From JAOTZA01 sp965224065 (GTDB lineage Bacteria > Acidobacteriota > Thermoanaerobaculia > Multivoradales > JAHEKO01): a stretch of DNA of 64,000 bases. The DNA lies in the NCBI GenBank assembly GCA_965224065.1, contig CBDCYF010000005.1:2108001-2172000 (forward strand), given 5' to 3'. Under the pieces are notes generated by a model, which was not told the DNA's origin, ran no database searches, and was given only the letters and a program-made list of their open reading frames with translations. The position numbers and the translations under genes were made by a program. Of this stretch, positions 42,750-51,728 are shown piece after piece (within the stretch, counting starts at the first letter, position 1; each line of letters begins with the position of its first letter).

Positions 42750-44696
42750 GTGAAATCCATGCAGGTTTCTGATGCCATTCGGCGGCTCGGGCCGCTACTC
42801 ATCCTCCCGTTGCTGACTTCGTCGGCACTCGACGCTGCGAAGTGGAAGAGCTCCGGCCCCGCCTGCGGTGCGACTATCGCGCTAGTCGAGGACGGGGCCG
42901 GAGACCTCTTTGTGGTCACCGGGGAGCTCGGGCTCATCTTCCGCAGCCGCAATCAGGGGGGCTCGTGGCGCGAGATCACACCCCGCAAGGCCGACGCAAT
43001 CTTCACCGCGCTAGCCGCGCACCCGGAACGACCGGGCGTGGTCCTGGCGGGAAGCAGGGAAGACGGCATCTTTCGCACCGCAGACGGCGGCGTTTCTTGG
43101 AAACGGGTCGAGCGCTCACTGCAGTTTGTGCAGGGGATCTGGGCCGACCCGCGAGATTCGGGGACGTTCTTTGCGATTGCCCACGACGGGAGCCCTGGCG
43201 GCCCGTTTCTTTTCAAAGCAACCGACGGTGGGTCGAAGTGGAAAGCGCTGAAGGAAACCGGAGGCGCTCGGTTCTTTGCCATTCACCCTGAGAACTCAGA
43301 CCTTCTCTACCTCACGACTTCGGTTCGGGACCGCCGAGTGATTCGCTCCACCAACGGCGGAAAGCGCTGGAAATCTGTAGACAAAGGGCTCGGTTTCTCG
43401 ATCGAGTTGACGAACTTGACCTTTGATCCGACGCAAAAATCCACCCTCTATGGCACAAACCGCGCGGATGTCTACCGCACAAAGAACGGCAAGAGCTGGA
43501 AGAAAGTAGGGGCGCTAGGGCACTCGATCCTGACCCTGAGTGTAAACCCCTCAAAGCCCAAGGAGCTATTGGCCGGATTTTGGACTCCGGACGCCGGTGT
43601 GTGGCGCAGCACGAACCAGGGCAGAACCTGGGAAAAGAGTGGACTACCCAACGACGGTGCCCAGGTTCTCGTGAGAAGTAGGAAGCGGCCCGGCGTGGTC
43701 TATGCCGGGAGCCACCGGAACCTCTTTCGCAGCAAACGCAACGGGCGCGGCGGCTGGAAGCTGATCGATCGCGGAATCAACACGGCACCGGTGATCTCGA
43801 TGGCAACAGCTTCACCTCTCGACGATTCCACAAGCACAAACCGTATCTTCGCCAGTTGCGGCCGAGGAGTTCTTCACAAAGACGAGGGGAAAAAGACCTG
43901 GCGTCGCGGGGACTATGCGGACAACCCCGCACTCGGCTCGGATATCCCCCGGATCCAAGCCATGGCGGTGAGCCCGGTTGATTCGAAAGTGGTCTACGCA
44001 GCCGGTGACGGGAGGATGGCCATCAGTGTAGACGGTGGGGAAAGCTGGGGCACGTACTCGATGGGTGCCTCGGGACAGGTCGGTGCGATCGCCTTCGACG
44101 CCGAAGACCCCAGGAAAATGTACGCCGCGATCGGAACAGCCCTCGCTACCAGCGAGGACGGTGGGATGACCTGGTCGGTCGACCGCGACCTGCCACTTGC
44201 AGCCAACATCTGGGCGGTCGCCACGAGTCCGACCGAGCCCGATGTCGTCTTCATCGGTGGTCTCTCTGGTGCAGCCCGGAGCCGCGACGGGGGCTCGACC
44301 TGGGATGCGAGCTCCGCCCTCGAGGGGCTACCGGTACAAGGGTTCGCTATCGACCCCAGTGACGGCGACCGGTTGTTTGCAAGGGTCGGATTTAGTTTCG
44401 TTTTCAGAAGCGTAGACGGCGGAACGACTTGGCGACAGCCTGGCGAGGGGCAGCAATTCCCAAATAGCGTGTCGTCGTTGCTGGTCGACGCTTTCAATCG
44501 GAACGTGGTCTATGCGGGCACATCGGGTGGCGTGTTCCGATCGACGGATGACGGCGAAACTTGGATACGTTTGGGCGGCGAACTGGACACACTCCGAGTA
44601 GCGAGTCTCGCGCTATCGTCTTCGGGGACACTCTACGCCGGGACCGCGGGCCGAGGCGTTTACACGCGCTCCGTCGCCAAGAACAAGACGCCCTGA
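42750..44696 (+). CDS. Secreted BNR/sortilin-type beta-propeller protein
   Basis: A 648-aa exported protein with signal LGPLLILPLLTSSALDA. At least eight propeller 'Asp-box' units are visible: TADGGVSW, STNGGKRW, STNQGRTW, SVDGGESW, SEDGGMTW, SRDGGSTW, SVDGGTTW and STDDGETW, spaced about 45-90 residues. This is the VPS10/sortilin or Ycf48-like pattern; no sialidase RIP motif or catalytic residues are seen, so binding is likelier than hydrolysis. GTG 42750 or ATG 42759 may be the start. TATACT at 42729-42734 is a possible -10 box. Confidence 0.8.
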   Translation: MKSMQVSDAIRRLGPLLILPLLTSSALDAAKWKSSGPACGATIALVEDGAGDLFVVTGELGLIFRSRNQGGSWREITPRKADAIFTALAAHPERPGVVLAGSREDGIFRTADGGVSWKRVERSLQFVQGIWADPRDSGTFFAIAHDGSPGGPFLFKATDGGSKWKALKETGGARFFAIHPENSDLLYLTTSVRDRRVIRSTNGGKRWKSVDKGLGFSIELTNLTFDPTQKSTLYGTNRADVYRTKNGKSWKKVGALGHSILTLSVNPSKPKELLAGFWTPDAGVWRSTNQGRTWEKSGLPNDGAQVLVRSRKRPGVVYAGSHRNLFRSKRNGRGGWKLIDRGINTAPVISMATASPLDDSTSTNRIFASCGRGVLHKDEGKKTWRRGDYADNPALGSDIPRIQAMAVSPVDSKVVYAAGDGRMAISVDGGESWGTYSMGASGQVGAIAFDAEDPRKMYAAIGTALATSEDGGMTWSVDRDLPLAANIWAVATSPTEPDVVFIGGLSGAARSRDGGSTWDASSALEGLPVQGFAIDPSDGDRLFARVGFSFVFRSVDGGTTWRQPGEGQQFPNSVSSLLVDAFNRNVVYAGTSGGVFRSTDDGETWIRLGGELDTLRVASLALSSSGTLYAGTAGRGVYTRSVAKNKTP

Positions 44697-44729
44697 GCCG
44701 CGGGGCACTGCGTCGCGTTCGCGCTGTTC

Positions 44730-45677
44730 ATGGGCCGCCGCTTCTCGAATCTCGACCCCGCCCATCGACCGCACCGCGCGGGCGATGTCTTCCGTTGGGG
44801 GGTTCTCGATCCGGTCCGCAGACGTCGGCGCACCGCGGCCCCGGGACCGCCGGCCCCGCGGGTCGAGCCCGACCTGGACGCGATCCATACGAAGTCCAGC
44901 CGGCCCCGCCTGACCTGGATCGGCCACTCGTCCTTTCTCGCAACGCTCTCGGGCCGCTCGGTCCTGATCGATCCGGTCTTTTCTCGACGGGTCGCCGTCG
45001 TTTGCCGGCGGTACGGCGAGCCGGGTCTCGAACCCGCGGGCCTGCCGGAGCTCTCGGCGGTGCTCGTGACCCACAGCCACTATGACCACCTGGATCGCGC
45101 TTCCCTCGCGGCATTGCCGGCAAAGGTCCCGGCCGTGGTTCCCAAAGGGCTGGCCCGCTGGTTTCGCCGCTGGAACCGCCGCCCAGTCACCGAGCTCGAG
45201 TGGTGGGAGACGGCCGAGCTCGACGGTCTGCGCGTGACCCTGGTGCCGTCGCGCCACTGGTCGCGGCGCGGGATCCTGGACACCAACCAAACCCTTTGGG
45301 GCGGTTTTGTCGTCGAGCACAAAGGCCAGTCGATCTACCATGCCGGCGACAGCGCCTATTTTGGCGGTTTCACCGAGATCGGACACCGCTTCCCGGGCCT
45401 CACCGCGGCGATGTTGCCGATTGGGGGCTACGCCCCGCCTTGGTTTATGGAGAAGCAGCACATGAACCCCGAGCAGGCCGGCCGAGCCTTCGGCGATCTC
45501 GGAGCCCGAGTGATGGTGCCGATGCACTGGGGCACCTTTCAGCTCACCGACGAGCCGATCTCGGAGCCCGCCTCGCGAATGCGAGACTGGTGGGAGCGCC
45601 GGTCGAACGGTTTGCCGGGCCAGGCCCTGCGAATCCCGGCGGTCGGAGAGACGATCTTTTTGGACGAGGCCGGATGA
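44730..45677 (+). CDS. MBL-fold metal-dependent hydrolase (NAPE-PLD/UlaG-like)
   Basis: A 315-aa protein. It has the NAPE-PLD-like order: LTWIGHSSFLATLSGRSVLI, VLVTHSHYDHLDRASL (HxHxDH zinc site), VVPKGLARWF, VPSRHWSRRG, IYHAGDSAYFGGF (the bridging Asp) and VMVPMHWGTFQLT (late His). The relatives cleave N-acyl-phosphatidylethanolamine or open lactones. No signal peptide is seen. Its stop overlaps the M28 peptidase start (ATGA). Confidence 0.86.
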   Translation: MGRRFSNLDPAHRPHRAGDVFRWGVLDPVRRRRRTAAPGPPAPRVEPDLDAIHTKSSRPRLTWIGHSSFLATLSGRSVLIDPVFSRRVAVVCRRYGEPGLEPAGLPELSAVLVTHSHYDHLDRASLAALPAKVPAVVPKGLARWFRRWNRRPVTELEWWETAELDGLRVTLVPSRHWSRRGILDTNQTLWGGFVVEHKGQSIYHAGDSAYFGGFTEIGHRFPGLTAAMLPIGGYAPPWFMEKQHMNPEQAGRAFGDLGARVMVPMHWGTFQLTDEPISEPASRMRDWWERRSNGLPGQALRIPAVGETIFLDEAG

Positions 45678-46900
45678 GCGGTCCGTCAACAGAGTCAAGC
45701 GCGGTCGATTCCGCGCGGATGCTCGAAGACGCGCACACACTGGCCTATCCGCGGTTTCCCGGCACCGAAGGAGATCGGCGCGCCATCGCCTGGCTCTCGG
45801 AGCGCCTGCGCCATATCGGGCTCGACGTCGAGGAGCAGTGGTTCGATTACGACATGCGGCCGGCGTGGACCGCCCTCCGCGCGCTCCTCGCCGGGGCCGG
45901 TCTTCTCATGGGCGTCGCGGGGTGGCTGGCTGGCGAGCATCCCGCCGTGGCCACGGCGTTCACCGCGCTGGCTCTCGCCGGCGGCGGTGTCTTTCTCGCC
46001 TGGGCACCGGGACTCGAAAAGCTCTACCGGCGGCCCGGCCCGACGCGCACGGCCAACGTCATCGCCCGGCGGTCCGCACCCGCCGGCGAGCGGCCGCCAA
46101 GACTCACCCTCGTCCTTCTGGCGCACCACGACAGCAAGTCGCAGAACCTGCCGCTGCCGGCCCGGGCCGGTCTTACGATCCTGGCGCTCCTCGGCTCGTT
46201 GGGCCTGACCGGCGCGCTCGCCGCCCAACTCGTCGGGCGGGAGGTGGATTCGCGTCTGGCGCTCGGCTGTGGCCTGGCCGCGGCGTCGGCTCTGCTGGCT
46301 CTCTCGACCCTCAAGAGCGGCAACCGGTCCCCCGGTGGTGTGGACAACGCGGGCTCGGTGGCGATCCTGCTCGAGCTGGCGCGCCACCTGCCCACGGATC
46401 TGCCGCCCGATGTCGATCTCATTTTTCTCTCTCCAGGGGCCGAGGAGGACCACATGGTCGGCGCGATGCGCTGGCTCGACCGGTACGCGGAAGACCTCAG
46501 TAACCGCCCACTCTACGCTCTCAACTTCGATGGCGCCGGCATTCCCGGGCGCCTCGCTCTGCTCGAGCGGTTTGGATTCGGCCGGCCGTTTTCGCCGACG
46601 CTTTCCCGGATCGCTCGCGAGTGCGCCGGGCGTCTCGCGATCCCGGTGCGCGGGGTTTTTCTGCCCCCGGCGATGGGGGTCGACGCCATCCCGTTCGCCC
46701 ACCGTGGCATCGACTGCCTCACCATTGCCTCGGGGTCGCTGGGCCGAGCCACCTTCGCGGTCCACTCGGCCGGCGACGTGGCCGACCATCTGTCGCCCGA
46801 GGCCCTGGAGGAGGCGGCCCGGCTGGGATGGGCCATGGCCCGCGAGCTCGCGGCCGCCGCCAGCCGGCATCGGGCGGGGGCAAGCCCCGCCCCTACATAA
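45674..46900 (+). CDS. M28-like zinc peptidase with internal membrane segments
   Basis: A 408-aa protein coupled by ATGA overlap to the MBL hydrolase. Zinc ligands in M28 order are LAHHDSKSQ (His and Asp), GGVDNAGSVAILLELA (Asp), LSPGAEEDHMVGA (Glu pair), NFDGAG (Asp) and FAVHSAGD (His). Two hydrophobic stretches at about 55-100 and one at 165-200 interrupt the domain, so it is probably membrane-bound. The last ten residues (HRAGASPAPT) and the stop are encoded by a REP-like element, so the original C-terminus may have ended near AAAAS. Confidence 0.8.
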   Translation: MSGPSTESSAVDSARMLEDAHTLAYPRFPGTEGDRRAIAWLSERLRHIGLDVEEQWFDYDMRPAWTALRALLAGAGLLMGVAGWLAGEHPAVATAFTALALAGGGVFLAWAPGLEKLYRRPGPTRTANVIARRSAPAGERPPRLTLVLLAHHDSKSQNLPLPARAGLTILALLGSLGLTGALAAQLVGREVDSRLALGCGLAAASALLALSTLKSGNRSPGGVDNAGSVAILLELARHLPTDLPPDVDLIFLSPGAEEDHMVGAMRWLDRYAEDLSNRPLYALNFDGAGIPGRLALLERFGFGRPFSPTLSRIARECAGRLAIPVRGVFLPPAMGVDAIPFAHRGIDCLTIASGSLGRATFAVHSAGDVADHLSPEALEEAARLGWAMARELAAAASRHRAGASPAPT

Positions 46901-47107
46901 GAACCCTGACCGGGCGTCGTCGGGCAAGCCCCGTCCCCGCGCAAAGACACTGGCCGGGCGTCGTCGGGCAAGCCCCGCTTCTACGTAACGGCTCTGCCTG
47001 GTTCCCAGCTCCAGCAACCGAACGGCCGGCAGGGTCGCCGGCCGCTTCAACGGGACGCTGTTCTTCCCGCAGGCTCCCTGAAGCGGCCGCCGCCTCTGGC
47101 GGCCGTT
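46872..47107. repeat. REP-like palindromic elements, cluster 4
   Basis: The 239-bp gap and the end of the M28 gene hold a type 2 hairpin at 46872-46895, two diverged tandem copies (CCGGGCGTCGTCGGGCAAGC) near 46909-46937 and 46953-46984, a minus-orientation type 1 at 47021-47054, and a plus-orientation type 1 at 47079-47107 (TGAAGCGGCCGCCGCCTCTG and on). The cluster lies between the M28 gene and the GNAT gene. Confidence 0.75.
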
Positions 47108-47139
47108 CGGCCCGTTATCATTCGGGCCGAGGTTGCACC

Positions 47140-47586
47140 GTGAAAATCGAGCCCTGCACCAAGGCGGATTTCGACTGGATCCTCGATCACTTCGACCGTT
47201 TCTGGGACAACGACGCAACCCGTCCACGACACCATCCCATGTTTGTCAACGAGTTTGCCGACACGGCTTTCGTCATTCGCGACGACGACACCATCGCCGC
47301 CTATCTCTTTGGGTTCGTGGCCACCGCGTCGCCCACCGCTTATGTGCATATGGTGGCGGTGAATCGGGCGCATCGTCGCCAGGGCTTGGCGACCCGCCTC
47401 TACGATAACTTCATCTCGCTCGCCCGCAGCCGCGGATGCAAGAGGATCAAGGCCACGGTCGCTCCCGAGAACCGGCTCTCGATCGACTACCACCTGGCAC
47501 GCGGGATGACGATGACCAGAATCGAGAACTACTCCGGCCCGGGAATTGACCGGGTCGTCTTTCTCGCCGATCTTCAGCCAACCTGA
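47140..47586 (+). CDS. GNAT-family N-acetyltransferase
   Basis: A 148-aa cytoplasmic protein. GTG 47140 lies just beyond the repeat cluster; the frame is open through the repeats but that part is not GNAT-like. Motif B and A are seen as AYLFGFVATASPTAYVHM and VAVNRAHRRQGLATRLYDNF (R-x-x-G-x-A acetyl-CoA loop), followed by IKATVAPENRLSIDYHLARG. The acceptor is unknown. It is 9 bp from the hydrolase gene. Confidence 0.85.
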   Translation: MKIEPCTKADFDWILDHFDRFWDNDATRPRHHPMFVNEFADTAFVIRDDDTIAAYLFGFVATASPTAYVHMVAVNRAHRRQGLATRLYDNFISLARSRGCKRIKATVAPENRLSIDYHLARGMTMTRIENYSGPGIDRVVFLADLQPT

Positions 47587-47595
47587 CCGACGCTC

Positions 47596-48279
47596 ATGCT
47601 GCAACTGACCGAAGAGATCCGTTTCAGCGCCACCCAGAGCCGGGGTGATGTCACCGGCCTGTTGATGCGTCCGGCCGCCGCGCACTGTCTTCTTGTCTTG
47701 GCACATGGCGCCGGTGCGGGGATGCGCCACTCGTTTATGGATTCGATCTGCGCCAAGTTTGCCGAGCGCCGGATCGCCACCTTCCGTTTTCAGTTTCCCT
47801 ACACCGAGGCGGGGAGGAGACGGCCGGACCCGGCGCCGATCCTGATCAACACGGTGCGCTCGGCGGTGGCTCGTGCCCACCATGCCATCCCGGAGCTGGC
47901 GCTCTTTGCCGGGGGCAAGTCGATGGGCGGAAGGATGACCTCGATGGCGGCGGCGCGCGAGGCACTTCCCCACGTGCGGGGCCTGGTCTTTCTCGGTTTT
48001 CCGCTGCATCCAGCGGGCCGGCCGGCGACCGAGCGGGGAGAGCACTTGAACGCGGTGGATGTTCCGATGCTCTTTCTCCAGGGCGATCGCGATCGGTTGG
48101 CCCGGCTCGAGTTGTTGCGACCGATCGTCGACGACCTGGGAGACAAAGCCCGTCTGCACGTCGAAGAAGGAGCCGACCACTCCTTCAAGGTGCCAAGACG
48201 CTCCGGGCGAACACAGGAGGAAGTACTCCAACAACTCGCCGACACAACGGCGGAGTGGACCGCGGGGGTCGGTCGATGA
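47596..48279 (+). CDS. KANL3/Tex30-like alpha/beta hydrolase
   Basis: A 227-aa cytoplasmic protein. The fold opens with CLLVLAHGAGAGMRHSFMD. The nucleophile elbow is FAGGKSMGGRMTS (Ser), the acid is in LQGDRDRLA, and the His is in EGADHSFKVPR. This is the Tex30/KANL3-type dienelactone-hydrolase-like family. Its stop overlaps the RidA start (ATGA). Confidence 0.85.
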   Translation: MLQLTEEIRFSATQSRGDVTGLLMRPAAAHCLLVLAHGAGAGMRHSFMDSICAKFAERRIATFRFQFPYTEAGRRRPDPAPILINTVRSAVARAHHAIPELALFAGGKSMGGRMTSMAAAREALPHVRGLVFLGFPLHPAGRPATERGEHLNAVDVPMLFLQGDRDRLARLELLRPIVDDLGDKARLHVEEGADHSFKVPRRSGRTQEEVLQQLADTTAEWTAGVGR

Positions 48280-48665
48280 GTCGGAAGAACATCTCGACCG
48301 GTACCCCCTGGGAGCCCAAAGTCGGTTATTCCCGGGCGGTGCGGGTGGGACGGCATGTCGCGGTGGCGGGAACGACCGCGACCGGTGCCAACGGCTCGAT
48401 CGTGGGAGTCGGCGACCCCTACGCCCAAGCCGTTCAGACGCTGGCCAACATCTCGTCGGCGCTGGAGCGCGCCGGAGCCTCGCTGAGCGATGTCGTCCGC
48501 ACCCGGATCTATGTCACCGACATCTCACTCTGGCCGGAAGTCGGTCGGGCCCACGGCGAGGTCTTTGGCGACATCCGCCCGGCCACGTCTCTGGTCGAGG
48601 TCTCGGCACTGGTGTCCCCCGAGATGCTGGTCGAGATCGAAGCCGACGCGATCGTAGAAGGCTAG
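48276..48665 (+). CDS. RidA-family (YjgF/UK114) protein
   Basis: A 129-aa protein of normal family length. RidA proteins hydrolyse reactive enamine/imine intermediates. The sequence has YSRAVRVGRHVAVAGTTATG, QAVQTLANISSALERAGASL, VVRTRIYVTDISLWPEVGRA and the late LVEIEADAIVE. The usual 'CEIEAxA' active-site stretch is replaced by VEIEADA, and the substrate Arg is in RTRIYVTD. ATG 48276 is set by overlap with the hydrolase. Confidence 0.9.
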   Translation: MSRKNISTGTPWEPKVGYSRAVRVGRHVAVAGTTATGANGSIVGVGDPYAQAVQTLANISSALERAGASLSDVVRTRIYVTDISLWPEVGRAHGEVFGDIRPATSLVEVSALVSPEMLVEIEADAIVEG

Positions 48666-48671
48666 CGTCTG

Positions 48672-50759
48672 CTAGCGCCGCTCCCAACGGACCGTCAGAC
48701 CGAGCGAGCGGCCGGCCGCAGGCGGCACCTTACGATCGGCCGAGTTGAAGTACATCTCGTCGAGCAGGTTCTTGCCGCTCAGGGTCAGCGCCCAACCATC
48801 ACGGATCTCATAGGTCAGCGAGAAGCTGACCAGATCCGCCGAAGGGATGGGCTTCTCGCCGCTTCCCGGGTCGTTCTTGGCTCGCCGACGCTCCCACCGG
48901 TCGGTCCAGGTCCAGCGCCCGCGGCTCCACTCGGCTCCGAGAAACACCGAATCGGCCGGACCGTCGGCCAGCGTCTCGCCGGCGTCGCCGCGCCCCTCGA
49001 TCGCCTGACCACCAAACGACAGCGACCCCGCATCGCCGACCCGCGCCACGCCTTCGATCTCAACGCCCTCGATCTCTCCCGAGGTCAGGTTGCGAAAGCT
49101 TAGTACGTCGGGCTCGATCTCCACCCTCTCGATGTAGTCGTCGATGCGGTTGCGAAAGACAAAGCCGGTCAGATAGACCCGGTCGCCATACCAGCGCACA
49201 CCGAGATCGCTGTTGAAGGAGCTCTCGGGAGCGAGAGCCGCGTTGGCCTCGACCTCTCCCCGTCCGGTGGTGCCGCTGAAAAAGCGCTCGGACAGCGAAG
49301 GGAAACGCAGCCCGGTTCCCAGGTTGGCCAGCAGCTCGAACCCGCCGCCGAGCGGCAGGACCAGACCGGCAAATGCCGTAAGGGCGGTGTCCTCGGTGGT
49401 GCGACGACCGGTGTTGTCCTGCCGCTGATAGGCGGCGCGGCCACCGGTCAGCACCACCGCCTTGCCCGCCGACCATTCGACCACGCCGTAGAGCCCGATC
49501 TCGTCTTCTTCGCCTCCGTCCAGCGTCCGGGCTCGCTCGGCCTCCGCCGCCCCCGGCACTCGTGTCACTTCGGTCGCATCGACCGACCGGCGGCCAAAGT
49601 AATCGGCTCCAAACCGCGCGTGAAGCCCCGCGCCGAGCGAGCGCTCACCCTGCCAGCTCGCGCCGAGGTCGAAGCTGGTGTTGTCGAGCTCGCTCTGTCG
49701 GCCCGAGGCCTCGGTTACCCGGGTTTCGAGCGAGTGCGGGTGGAGCCACAAATCGGCGCGCGAGCCAGTGCCCGTTTTGACATCCAGACGCAGCAGCACA
49801 TGCGTCTCTCGTGGATAGACCGTGGTGCGCACCGGGAAATCGGTGTTGGCCTTGCCGATGTCGTCACCCAGCGAGGCGATCGCGGTCAGCCGAGCTTCGC
49901 GTTCGCCCCAAAGCCAGCGCCGCATCCCGCTCGCCGACGTCTGAGAAAAGCCCGAGTTGAGCTCGGTTCCGCCCGGGGTCTCGGCGCGGTCCGCTTCGCG
50001 CCGCGCCAGACCCAGACTCCACCCTTCCGCACCCCCTCCCACGGCCAGGTACCGGACCGCCCCCTCGGTCTCGTAGCCGGCCTCGAACGAAAGACGCTCG
50101 AACTCGCGTGGAAACAACTGTACGACTCCCCCCAGCGCGCCCGACCCGTAGTAAGTGGATGACGGACCCTTGAGCACGTCGACCGACCGTATGAGGGCCG
50201 GGTCGACAAACGACGCCGAGACCCCGGCCCGACGCTCGGAGACGATCCGCATTCCATCGAGCAGGGTCATCACCCGCCCCCGGGCCACACCCCGAACCGA
50301 ATAGGTCTGGAAAATTCCTCCCTGGCCGTTTTCCGAGACCCCGGCGACTTCGCTGACCAGCTCCGAGAGGGTGTGCCTCGCCGTGCCGGGCTCGATCGTC
50401 GTCACCGAAACACTCACCGGGGCGTAGGCGTCCTCGCCGCGATTGGCGGTAACCGCGATCTCTTCGTAAATCTCCTGCTTCGCGTCCAGGACGATCTCGA
50501 GAGCCGTCACCGGTTCTTCGCCACTCAGCTCGACCGACGTCTCTTTGAACCGCGGATGCGCGACGACCAGAACCACCGGAAGCTCGACGGCCAGCAGAAA
50601 CCGGCCGTCGAGATCGGTAAAGACCGTCTCTCCTCCCGGCTCGGCCCGCACCCGCGCGTGCTCCACCGGGATGCCCCCGGCGCTCTCGACCCTCCCGGAG
50701 ACAGCCGCCAGGCTCGCCGCGGGGACAAAAAACAACCACAACAGAATCGATCGACGCAT
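48672..50759 (-). CDS. TonB-dependent outer-membrane receptor
   Basis: A 695-aa exported protein with signal RSILLWLFFVPAASLAA. The N-terminal 75 residues are a carboxypeptidase-regulatory-like domain (GGIPVEHARVRAEPGG; FTDLDGRFLLAVELPVV). The plug has LSELVSEVAGVSENGQGG, FQTYSVRGVARGRVMTLLDG, RIVSERR and VDVLKGPSSTYYGSGALGGV. The barrel follows and ends in GRSLGLTVRWERR. The layout resembles BtuB/FhuA-type receptors; the ligand is unknown. It is convergent with RidA and divergent from the ABC exporter genes. Confidence 0.9.
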   Translation of the reverse strand: MRRSILLWLFFVPAASLAAVSGRVESAGGIPVEHARVRAEPGGETVFTDLDGRFLLAVELPVVLVVAHPRFKETSVELSGEEPVTALEIVLDAKQEIYEEIAVTANRGEDAYAPVSVSVTTIEPGTARHTLSELVSEVAGVSENGQGGIFQTYSVRGVARGRVMTLLDGMRIVSERRAGVSASFVDPALIRSVDVLKGPSSTYYGSGALGGVVQLFPREFERLSFEAGYETEGAVRYLAVGGGAEGWSLGLARREADRAETPGGTELNSGFSQTSASGMRRWLWGEREARLTAIASLGDDIGKANTDFPVRTTVYPRETHVLLRLDVKTGTGSRADLWLHPHSLETRVTEASGRQSELDNTSFDLGASWQGERSLGAGLHARFGADYFGRRSVDATEVTRVPGAAEAERARTLDGGEEDEIGLYGVVEWSAGKAVVLTGGRAAYQRQDNTGRRTTEDTALTAFAGLVLPLGGGFELLANLGTGLRFPSLSERFFSGTTGRGEVEANAALAPESSFNSDLGVRWYGDRVYLTGFVFRNRIDDYIERVEIEPDVLSFRNLTSGEIEGVEIEGVARVGDAGSLSFGGQAIEGRGDAGETLADGPADSVFLGAEWSRGRWTWTDRWERRRAKNDPGSGEKPIPSADLVSFSLTYEIRDGWALTLSGKNLLDEMYFNSADRKVPPAAGRSLGLTVRWERR

Positions 50760-50825
50760 GGGCTCGCGCCGTTCTATCCCAAGCGCTCCCGGCTGTCGAG
50801 CGAGCACATATACTCCCGCCACATC

Positions 50826-51728
50826 ATGGAAGCCTCGGTCGAGCTGCGCGACTTGCGAAAAAGTTACGGGGACTTCACCGCCGTAGACGGCATCTCCCTC
50901 CAGATTCCCAGCGGATCGATCTTTGGTCTTTTGGGACCCAACGGCGCGGGCAAAACCACCACGATCCGCATGTTGATGGACATCATCGCGCCGGATTCGG
51001 GGACCATTCATTTCTTTGGCCACGAACGGCGCAGGGGCGACCTGAGGCGAGTCGGCTACCTCCCCGAGGAGCGCGGTCTCTATCCCAAGATGACCATCCT
51101 CGATCAACTCGTCTTTCTCGGCCGTCTCCGTGGCCTGTCGAGATCCGAGGCCGTGCCGGCCATCGAGCACTGGCTCGAGCGGGTCGAGCTCGCCGAATGG
51201 GGCAAAAAGAAGGTCGAAGAGCTGTCAAAAGGAATGCAGCAGAAAATTCAGCTCATCGGCACCGTGCTCCACGAGCCCGACGTCGTGATCCTCGATGAGC
51301 CCTTCTCGGGTCTCGATCCGATCAACCAGGAGCTATTCAAGGAGCTCCTGGCCAGCTACAAGACGAGCGGCAAGACGGTCCTGTTCTCGACCCACATCAT
51401 GGAGCAGGCCGAGAAGCTCTGCGACAGCATCTGTCTGATCTCCAAGGGCAAGGTGGTGCTCGCCGGCGAGATCGAGCACATCAAGAGGGACTTTGGCGGC
51501 CACTCCTACCATTTGGTGGCCGACGGCGACCTCGGCAAGGTGCGCGACATTCCCGGCGTCGAGCAAGTGCTGCCCGACAACGGCGGCGCCAAGCTGATGC
51601 TGGCCGACGATGCCGATGGCGCCTCGGTGCTGCGTGAGCTGGTGCCCTTTCTGACTGTGCGCGAGTTTCGCTCCGAAGCGCCCGGACTAGAAGAGATCTT
51701 TATCAAGGTGGTCCGAGACCGTGGCTAG
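50826..51728 (+). CDS. ABC exporter ATP-binding subunit (NatA-like)
   Basis: A 300-aa ATPase. Walker A is LLGPNGAGKTTT near residue 40, the Q-loop region is YLPEERGLYPKMT, the signature is ELSKGMQQKIQ, Walker B is VVILDEPFSGLDP and the switch is FSTHIMEQ. The C-terminal 80 residues are a small DUF4162-like domain (HSYHLVADGDLGKVRDIPG). This is the form that pairs with ABC-2 permeases for sodium, antibiotics or lipids. ATG 50826 is the first start. It overlaps the permease gene by 8 bp. Confidence 0.93.
   Translation: MEASVELRDLRKSYGDFTAVDGISLQIPSGSIFGLLGPNGAGKTTTIRMLMDIIAPDSGTIHFFGHERRRGDLRRVGYLPEERGLYPKMTILDQLVFLGRLRGLSRSEAVPAIEHWLERVELAEWGKKKVEELSKGMQQKIQLIGTVLHEPDVVILDEPFSGLDPINQELFKELLASYKTSGKTVLFSTHIMEQAEKLCDSICLISKGKVVLAGEIEHIKRDFGGHSYHLVADGDLGKVRDIPGVEQVLPDNGGAKLMLADDADGASVLRELVPFLTVREFRSEAPGLEEIFIKVVRDRG

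Noticed and set aside
46872..47107. Repeated GC-rich units that could suggest a CRISPR array
   Set aside because: Units are palindromic, in mixed orientation and unequally spaced, and no cas genes are present; they fit REP-like elements.
45695..47227. A 510-codon minus-strand frame over the M28 gene and repeats
   Set aside because: No domain is seen; it is antisense to the M28 peptidase and crosses REP-like elements.
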